DNA of 64,000 bases from the NCBI GenBank assembly GCA_951640195.1, contig OX621172.1:372001-436000 (forward strand), written 5' to 3'. Positions 56,913 through 64,000 of the stretch are shown one piece after another (position 1 is the stretch's first letter; the number at the start of each line of letters is the position of its first letter). The notes below the pieces were generated by a model. That model made no database searches. It saw only the letters and a list, made by a program, of their open reading frames with translations, and was not told the DNA's origin. The DNA comes from Porpolomopsis calyptriformis. Lineage: Eukaryota > Basidiomycota > Agaricomycetes > Agaricales > Hygrophoraceae. A program made the position numbers and the translations under genes.

Positions 56913-56967
56913 AGTGGAATGATGGTAAGTCTAGTAGTAAAGGAAAATATGACTGCGAGTGGTTACA

Positions 56968-56981
56968 CAGGGCTCATAACC
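56968..56981 (-). promoter_or_regulatory. Copia primer-binding site matching the initiator-tRNA(Met) anticodon arm
   Basis: CAGGGCTCATAACC on the plus strand equals the anticodon stem-loop of initiator tRNA(Met) as I recall it from yeast. On the element's sense strand it is therefore complementary to that tRNA, next to the 5' LTR. This is the half-tRNA priming used by Copia. Confidence 0.7.
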
Positions 56982-57165
56982 TAAAAGACGGGGATGTAAT
57001 AGCACAGAGGGTGATTCGGGATCACCCTCGGGTTTTTGTACATACAGCACAGCCACGCGGCTGTGCGCTGGCACTAATCCAGTCCGTTATCCCAAGTAAG
57101 TCGGAATAAGCGCGATAGTATATAACTACATAATCCGAACAGGCTCCGAGCCGAGCACACTCCCT
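56982..57165 (-). repeat. Copia 5' LTR, truncated by element E
   Basis: Matches 21,698-21,880 of the 3' LTR, then stops at CACTCCC where the E LTR begins. About 40 bp of the LTR are missing in the window. Confidence 0.85.
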
Positions 57166-57564
57166 GTTAAGGCGCAGGGATCTTTCGGTCGGCTTTGGAG
57201 GGAGTCAACGGATAGAACAGAGATCCTAGTCAAATGACTAAGGTGGGGTGTCTATGTTGAGATCGAAACTAAGGATACAAACTCTAGCTACGCTATTTAT
57301 CTATGTTCTGAGTTTGAATCCTACGACTCAACGGCGATCCATGGAACGGCTGATTCAGCTGCTGCGGAGGGCTGCGCAACTGCGGATGACTGAGCTGCTG
57401 CGGATGGCGTCATTGCCGACCAATGGCGGAAGTCGCTCGTGCGTGACGGTCACAAGTGACAAGAAGGAAACGATGAGATAAGGAAGGTGGTGAATGAGTG
57501 AGATAAGATTAGATAGGCTGCGATAAGATAAGATAAAAATGAAAAGGATGAACGTATCGTAACA
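57166..57564 (-). repeat. Gypsy-E 3' LTR (399 bp)
   Basis: Plus-strand ends TGTTAAGGCG ... CGTATCGTAACA. The polypurine tract GGGAGAGTGA precedes it on the minus strand. The match to a second LTR cannot be checked in this window. Confidence 0.75.
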
Positions 57565-57597
57565 TCACTCTCCCTTCAGAATCGCGTCCGCGCGAGT

Positions 57598-60500
57598 TCA
57601 ACGTAGGCGTTGGAGATGTCTTGAGCAGTCTCGTAAAAGCCAGCGGGGTGCGTAACAGGGGATGGTAGGGAGGTAATGGCCGTATCGTCGTTGGATATCC
57701 ACGGCCGAAAGAGGGAGTGTAAGCTGGTACAAATGGAGCACTTGGCCACGGCTGTCCAGTCGCGCAACGAGGGTGACTGCGTTGACTGGGCCTTTCTCGT
57801 AGATCCAGACTCGTCGTATATGTGCGGGGAGATGGGGGAAGAGGACAGAGATATCGAAATCGGAGTTCAGAGCACGATCGACTTCGATGGGCGTGAGCGG
57901 GACAATGACATCGATGTTGTTGGACACCGTCGGTGGTTTGTAGTCTTCGCCGTACGAGTCAGTGATTGGATCGTAGAGGCGATTGTCGATGCCAAAGAAA
58001 TCGTCCATGCGAATGATGCGGATCTGAAGCTTCGGGGCTGGTCGTTTCGGGTTCAGAGTGTGGAACTCGTCAACCAACTCTTGGGCGTGCGCGACATCAG
58101 ATGCGGACTGCCAAGTATTCTCTTCATTGGTGTAGCCTTCCCAATGTACTAGATATTGGAGCTGCTTTCGGTGGATTCGGGAATCCAAAATTCTCTCGAC
58201 GACGTATTCGGTTTCGTCGTTCACCTGGAGGGGAGGGGGAGGAGGAGGAGCCTTTTGGTTCGGGTAGGAAGGATGACGGTAGGGGGATAGATAGGACTCA
58301 TTGAAGACTGGGTGCAAGCCCGTCCACTCGTGAGGGAGTTCGAGTCGGTAGGCAGAACGACCAATTTTTTCGACGACCTTGAAGGGTCTGAAGCGCTTGT
58401 TGTCGAGCTTCTTCATTGCACGATTGGTCTTGATGTTCATGGCGGCGAGCCAGACTTTGTCTCCGGGAGCGTACTCCTGAGCGGGTCGGGATCGTTTATT
58501 GTGACTAGCCTTCATTTGTTCGTTGGCCTGCCTGAGGGCAGACTCAGTCTCCTGACGGACTTGCTTCATTCACTCTGCGAACTGGGTAGCGGATTTGTTT
58601 CGGACTTCCCTTCAGGTATCGTTTCCAGACCAAGGATGTTGACCGTAATTGACGTAGAAAGGGGTTCGGGTGGTGGCAGCGTGGACAGAGTTATTATATG
58701 AGAACTCAGCTAGTGCCAACCATTCCTTCCAATTATCCTGGCGATGATTGATGAAGACTCGCAGATATTGCTCGAGAGTCTGATTCATTCGTTCAGACTG
58801 GCCATCAGTTTGAGGGTGGTAAGCGGTGGAAACGTTTTGCGTTGTGCCTAAGAGGCGGAAGAGATCAGTCATGTATTTGGATACGAATCGTGGATCGCGA
58901 TCGTGAATGATCCGTCGTGGGACTCCATGATCCCGGATGATGCGATCCCGAATGATCTTTGCGAAGCCTTCCGAATTGAGTTCGATGTGGGTGGCTTCGA
59001 ACTTGACGGCTTTCGAAAAGGTGTCAACGATAGTCAGGACAGCATTGTAACCCTGACATTCGGGGATCGGTCCTACGAGATCGACGGTGATCGTGTCCCA
59101 AGGGCGAGTCGGGGGATCGAATGGGTGGAGCGGGGTCTTCGCGGATAGACGAGATGCCTTGGTGCGTTGACAAGCCTCACAACCGGAGATGTACTGTTTC
59201 ACATCTCGACGGATGGTGGGCCACCAGTAATCACGACAGAGGACTTCGGTGGTCCTGAGGGGACCGTAATGTCCTGACAAAGGACTGTCATGATACTGAG
59301 AGATAATTTCGCCACGGAGAGGTCTGTCAATAGAGACATAAATCCGATCGTTGAAGGTGAGGATACCATCGTTTTGGGTCTTCCAACCGTTTTCTTGTTT
59401 TCTTCGAAGGAGCGTGACGGAATCTTCTTTGTTCCGATAGGAATTCTTGATGTGTAAATGAAAGTGGTCGGGTTCAACATCGAGTTGAATCAGTCGGAGG
59501 TCTACGGCGGGGTGAGAATTGATAGAAAAAAGAGTGTCGGGTAAGAGAATCGTGTCGTCGTTGTCGTCCACCCCCCTTGCAAATCCTGGTCGTCTCGACA
59601 GGATGTCAGCCTTCGAGTTGGCCTTACCAGCGACATGATGAAGGGTGAAGTGGAAGTCTTGCAACTCCGTAAGCCAGCGAGCTTGACGTCTATTAAGCTT
59701 CTGCAGCTTCTTGAAGTATTGGAGGTTGGCGTGGTCAGTCCAAACCTCAAAGACTTGCTTTGCGGACAACAAATGTTTGCGAAACTCTTGAAGAGCGGCC
59801 ATTATTGTGAGGAGTTCGCGATCGTAAACTTGATAATTTCGTTCCGCGGGACTGAATGATTTCGAGAGGAATCCGATGGGCTTCCAGATGTTTTCTTGTT
59901 TTTGTGAGAGTATAGCGCCCAGAGCGTATTCAGAAGCATCAGTCTCGACGCGGAGTAGGTCGTAATCGTTAGCGATAGAAAGGACAGGAGCGGAAGTAAT
60001 GATAGTTTTGAGGACATCGAAGGCGTCCTGACATTGATCAGTCCATTCGAAAAGAGTGTTGCCAGTTAAGACATTAAGGGGGCGGGTGATACCGGCAAAG
60101 TGGTGGATGAAGCGACGGTAGAAGTTGCAAAACCCAAGGAAAGACTGAACGTCGCGTTTGCAGGTCGGAGTTGGCCAATCGGTGATACCTTGGACCTTAA
60201 TCGGGTCCATCTTGACTTGGCCTTCCGAGACAACAACTCCGAGATATTCCACTTGTTTTTGATCGAACTCGCATTTATCGGGCTTGAGGTAAAGTTTGTG
60301 TTCACGAAGTAGAGACATGACTTCGTGGACGTGCCGATGATGCGTTTCGAGATCCTTGTCAAAGATCAGTATATCATCGATGTAGATCAATACGTGACCT
60401 TGGTGGATCTGGACATGGAAGATGTCGTTCATCATTGTCTGAAAGGTGGCAGGCGAGTTGGTGAGTCCAAAGAACATGACCAGGGGTTCGAACAAGCCAC

Positions 60501-61953
60501 GGTTAGTCCTGAACGCGGCTTTGTGTTCGTCGCCTTCCTTGATGCGAACGTTGTTGTAACCCCAGCGAATGTCCAATTTGGTGAAGTAACGGGCATTCTG
60601 GAGGGTGTCGATGAGTTCGGTAATCAAGGGGAGTGGGTAGCGATTCTTGATGGTCAAATCGTTCAACTTGCGGTAGTCTTGGATCGGGCGCAATCGACTG
60701 TCTTTCTTCTTGATAAAGAAGAAGGGGGAAGCGATGGGGGAGATAGAAGGGCGAATTCGTCCGGTTCGGAGGTTCTCTTCGAGGAATTCGTCAAGTTGCG
60801 AACGTTCATCCACGCTGAGGGGGTAGATCTTGCAATCGAGCTTCTCGTCGGTTCCGGGGAGTAGTTCGATCGCGTGGTCCCAAGGGCGAGGTGGTGGTAG
60901 TTCGTCGAAGTCTTTCTTGGTAAAGACGTCTTGAAATTCGTGAAGATAATCAGGGACGATTTCTTTCCAATTGCGATCCTTCTTCTGAGCTTCGGCAGCC
61001 TTGATCGCGAGTTCTTGCGACTTGGTCATCAACCGAATTCGGATGGCAGGGGTGAGATCGATCATGAGGAGATGATCGTCATCCTCCAGGGTAAGGTTGT
61101 TGATGTCGGAAGAATCGACGGAGGGGCGACAGTCCGATGGGCATCGATCGAAATCGAGGGTACCAGTCTTCCAGTCCATGGAGGGGTTGTGGGTCTTAAG
61201 CCAATCGTGTCCGAGGAAAATCTGTCCTTTGCCGAGGTTAGTTACGCCAAAACTAATCCTTTCCACGTGGGTTCCGATCCGTAGCTCGAGAGTGACCATA
61301 TCCGTGATGGGGCCTTCGGTGTTAGGTTGTCCGTCAGCATTGTGCACTCGGATAGGTCGAGCAAGGGGAGTCGTGTGGAGGTCGTGGTCTCGGACGTACT
61401 TGACATCGATACAGGAGCCTTCGCATCCGCTATCGACAAGAGCGGTAGCAGTGTGCTCCGTACGATCGTCCAAGGTGACAAGATGGGTTTTGAGGACGAG
61501 TTGATTTCCTTGGGAACTGCGAACGAAGACGTGAGGTTGCTTGAGTTCGTTCAGGGCTCGGATGGCACTCTCCGGGGTGAGGGCAGTGATTTCATCGATG
61601 GTGGACTGCACCATCTCTCGCGAACGTGCAGGGTGCGACCAGTGTTGCAGGATGGAGATCGCAGAATTAGCGTTACCCTTAATGGCATTAACGAAATCTA
61701 AAGGTGTTAAAAGAGAGTTGACGTCGATCGAATCGACAGAGGGAGACAATGATTCGGGAATGGGGAGTTCGGGGCGTTCAATGCGTACATCTGACGGAAC
61801 AAGTTTCAGAGGGGGAGAAACAACGGGGGTATTGGATTCGGGTATAGTTGGTACTGTACACGCCGTTGTTGTGGGTAAAAAAGAAATGTCTGATACAATG
61901 TTATGCCAGAGCAGGCAGCTACCAGTCGAATGAAGGGAACGCATCTTCATCAA
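57598..61953 (-). pseudogene. Gypsy-E pol with a long post-chromodomain extension
   Basis: One frame from 61,953 to 57,598 with two TGA codons (58,612-58,614 and 58,570-58,572, probable CGA). Protease TALVDSGCEGSCID. RT: TKLDIRWGYNNVRIKEGDEH, FGLTNSPATFQTMMN, YIDDILIF. RNase H: LRVETDASEYALGAILSQKQ. Integrase: DTITVDLVGPIPECQGYNAV, HDRDPRFVSKY, STAYHPQTDGQSERMNQTLE. Chromodomain: EYVVERILDSRIHRKQLQYL. About 150 further residues follow, including PLTPIEVDRALNSDFDISVL. This copy is close to intact. Confidence 0.9.
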
Positions 61954-63830
61954 CCGTCGACAAAATCCGATTCGTCATCCGGGGCGGGGGTTTCATTTGC
62001 CAAGCTGTGCTCCTCTTCGGAAAGGAGGTTCTTCAGCTCGTTCAACTCCGACGTGGTCATGTCATAAAAAAGGGCGCGGACGTTCACGACAGCCCTTTCC
62101 TTGGGACAATCTCGGCGGAAGTGTCCTAACTCTCCACAGTTGAAACATCGATGGGCCTGGCGCGTCTTGTCGATGTCCATGGGCTTACCTTGTCCACCAT
62201 GAATGATCCCAGTGGGAACACGGCGGTCTTCGGCGGGATGGACTTGAGGACGAGGGAAGGTCCAGGGTGTGAATCGTGAAGTGGGAGCAGTCGGACGATG
62301 AGCTTGTTCCTGTTGGCGGTAACGCTTGTGGAGCTGTCCGATGGCTACGACCTTTTCGACGTAGTCGGTCCATACGATGGGGAGGGGAGGGTTGAGGTAC
62401 ATTTGGCGAACGATGTCGCGATGGATGTTTTTCTCGAAAATGCGAATTTTTTCTTTATCCTGGCTGAGGCCAGCGAGTTTTGCCTTCATCTCGTACCTGA
62501 CGAGGTATTCCACGATGAGTGAGGACCCTTGTGCCATGGTCTCAATCTCTTCTCGTGCGCGTTGCTCCGAGGCGGTGTCCGTGAAGGCTCTGTCAAGACC
62601 GAGCTTGAAATCTGCCCAATCAGGGAAGGGGACAGCGTTGCCTTGGGCGTCGGTCTGATCGAGGAAATTGTCGACGAACTGTTGGGCCCAGATGGCAGCG
62701 GTCCCTTCTTTCATGTAAGAAAGAGTGACGAGGGCACATTCAGTTTTGTCGGTGATGCCACGACCAGCAAGGAAGATGACAACTTGTCGGTACCAGTCCC
62801 TGTAAGTCTTGGGGTCGCCATTGAACGTGCTAGGTTCTGCGAGCTTGATCTTACTGGAGACGGTGGCAGCCATTGGAGGAGGAGCAAGGAGGGGACTGTT
62901 GGGTGGTGATAGAGAAGGAGATGTGTGCGGGGTCGGATTCAATTCGGGATCCGTGTCGAGAGGGAGAGGCAGCAGCTCTCGAGAGGGAGGACTTGGTTTT
63001 CTGGAGGAAAGAGAAGAAGGAACAGAAGGAGGCGGGTCTGAAGGTTCGGGTTCTGGTTCAAATTCCACGGAAGTAATCCGTTGCTTCCCTTTGGTAGTGG
63101 GTTGCGGTGGATCAGCAGGTGGGGGAGGGGTTCGTCGAGGTCTAAGACCTAGAAAGGAGAACGAGACAGGAGTCCGCGATGCGTAGGTGGAGGGCCCAGA
63201 TTCGAGCGAGGAAATAGAGGGAAGAAGAGGAGGAAGGAACTGCGATGAGAAGGGCGAATGGATCTCGTGATCTTCAGCGTCCTTGAACTCTTGTTCTTCT
63301 TCGGTTTCCGAGGCGCTGTAGGAGGGCCTTCGCGACGGGCGAGACGTGTTGACTAGTGATCGAGTACGAGATGGATCTCTCGTACGTCCTGCGTATCACG
63401 ACGTCGGAAAACGTAGATGATGGGGACAATGGCTTGTTCTGTGAGGCGACGAGGGCGGTGAACGTGAAAGCGAACTTGAAGGTGGACGACGGGCTCTACT
63501 TCAAGGAGTGTAGATGGGTCGGATGGATCTTCAATCGGGGACGACGGGGCGGTATTAAAGGATTCCTCGGATGAGGACGACGATGGAGATAAAGGTGGAG
63601 AAGGGGCAAGGTCGGGTTCGTAGAATTCGTCGACCAACGGGTTGAGCTGTTCTGTGAGAGAATCGAGCTCTGTTGGTGACAAGTCTAATGCGGCAGCGGT
63701 AATCAGACGTGCGTTGCTAATGAGCTCGGACGTCGATGCCTGGTGTGGTTCGGGGTTGGTGAGGGCGTAGGGCGGGGGCGGCGATGGAGAGCGCGAGGCC
63801 AGGGTGGTGGTCGAATCAGCTACCGTGCGG
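61950..63830 (-). pseudogene. Gypsy-E gag
   Basis: The main frame (about 63,400 to 61,950) has a Pro/Glu-rich segment, the gag core (KLAEPSTFNGDPKTYRDWYR, ALVTLSYMKEGTAAIWAQQF), a CCHC knuckle (CFNCGELGHFRRDC) and ends DDESDFVDG at TGA. An upstream frame from about 63,830 (VADSTTTLASRSPSPPPPYA ... LSPTELDSLTEQLNPLVDEF) joins only through a frameshift near 63,400. No ATG is found at the start of either frame. The gag stop overlaps a pol ATG as TGATG. Confidence 0.8.
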
Positions 63831-64000
63831 GGATGTCAGAGTCACCCGTGGTTTTCTGAACGAGAAAGGTTGGCCTGCAGGGGGAACCTGGGTTGAGATT
63901 CTGAGGCAACAACGACGGTCTTGTCTGGTGACAATGACGGACGCTGTCGGACGAATGTTGACCCGGGACTGTTGCAGAGAGGAGCAGAGGGAAAGAGAGT
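63831..64000 (-). other. Gypsy-E 5' leader
   Basis: About 170 bp upstream of the gag frame on the minus strand, without ORF or LTR sequence. The primer site and 5' LTR should lie further right. Confidence 0.5.

Larger units (their letters stand above)
21696..57165 (-). mobile_element. Ty1/Copia LTR retrotransposon (outermost layer of the nest)
   Basis: The left (3') LTR is 21,696-21,920 and the truncated right (5') LTR is 56,982-57,165. Without the 30,410-bp Gypsy-A insertion plus TSD it is about 5.06 kb. The polyprotein order (gag, CCHC, protease, integrase, RT, RNase H) is Copia type. The target site next to the left LTR is CAGCA. The matching copy should lie beyond the window, because element E sits in the right LTR. 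The polyprotein frame has several in-frame stops, so it is inactive. Confidence 0.9.
57166..64000 (-). mobile_element. Gypsy-E: chromodomain Ty3/Gypsy element (5' end beyond the window)
   Basis: The 3' LTR is 57,166-57,564. On the minus strand gag, then pol, read away from the right edge. The 5' LTR is not reached by 64,000. It appears to be inserted in the Copia LTR with CTCCC (57,161-57,165) as the expected TSD. Confidence 0.88.

Noticed and set aside
21928..57165. CRISPR array or prophage in the repeat-rich centre
   Set aside because: All repeats are LTRs with TG...CA ends and TSDs; the proteins are retrotransposon gag-pol of a fungal genome.

Overview
The window looks like nuclear DNA of a mushroom-forming basidiomycete (Agaricomycete). 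The genes have many exons with short GT-AG introns of about 45-75 bp. The families seen are a YTH reader, an agaric-type F-box protein, a BBC1/AIM3-like protein, a BCH/RhoGAP protein and a Mis14-type kinetochore subunit, and more than half of the window is Ty3/Gypsy and Ty1/Copia DNA. No rRNA, tRNA, CRISPR array or bacterial gene was found.

Region 1 (1-21,695) is gene-dense host DNA: the edge of an EBP2-like gene (-), an RRM+YTH protein (+), an F-box protein (+), a 7-exon BBC1/AIM3-family actin-patch protein (+), a small 5-exon TRIR/C19orf43-like protein (-), a 12-exon CRAL-TRIO/BCH-RhoGAP protein (+), two paralogous secreted Cys-rich surface proteins (+) either side of a Mis14/NSL1-like kinetochore gene (-), and the 3' end of a gene cut by a transposon. 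I worked the exon structures out by hand. For every complete gene the summed exons are a multiple of three and end in a stop.

Region 2 (21,696-57,165) is one nested retrotransposon stack that can be fully unpicked from target-site duplications. A Copia element on the minus strand is split at 25,037/55,443 by Gypsy-A (plus, 25,038-55,442, TSD GGGTG/GGGCG). Gypsy-A is split inside its integrase by Gypsy-B1 (minus, 29,680-53,183, TSD GAAAC). B1 carries three further insertions: a solo LTR of family D (30,437-32,143, TSD TACAC), a second B copy, B2 (plus, 34,087-40,133, TSD GCCAC), and a full Gypsy-D (plus, 44,363-53,127, TSD CTGAT). Removing the inserts gives 6,970 bp for B1. B2 (6,047 bp) plus a 924-bp deletion inferred from a GATG microhomology gives 6,971 bp, which supports the reconstruction.

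Region 3 (57,166-64,000) is a fourth Gypsy family, E (minus), which appears to sit inside the Copia 5' LTR. The rest of that LTR and the 5' half of the disrupted host gene should lie beyond base 64,000.

The most unusual content is in the retroelements. Family D has 1.7-kb LTRs that each carry, on the antisense strand, a TATA-driven three-exon gene with identical exon sizes (247/177/290 bp) in all three copies; two copies are open. The D gag frame also starts inside the LTR. Families A, B and D all show the Tf1-type self-priming signature: 11-12 nt just downstream of the TATA box are complementary to the primer site next to the LTR. A and B carry unrelated extra sense ORFs in the env position, and both have a TTTTT shift site at the gag stop. 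Most in-frame stops are TGA where the intact copy or frame suggests CGA, consistent with C-to-T decay.
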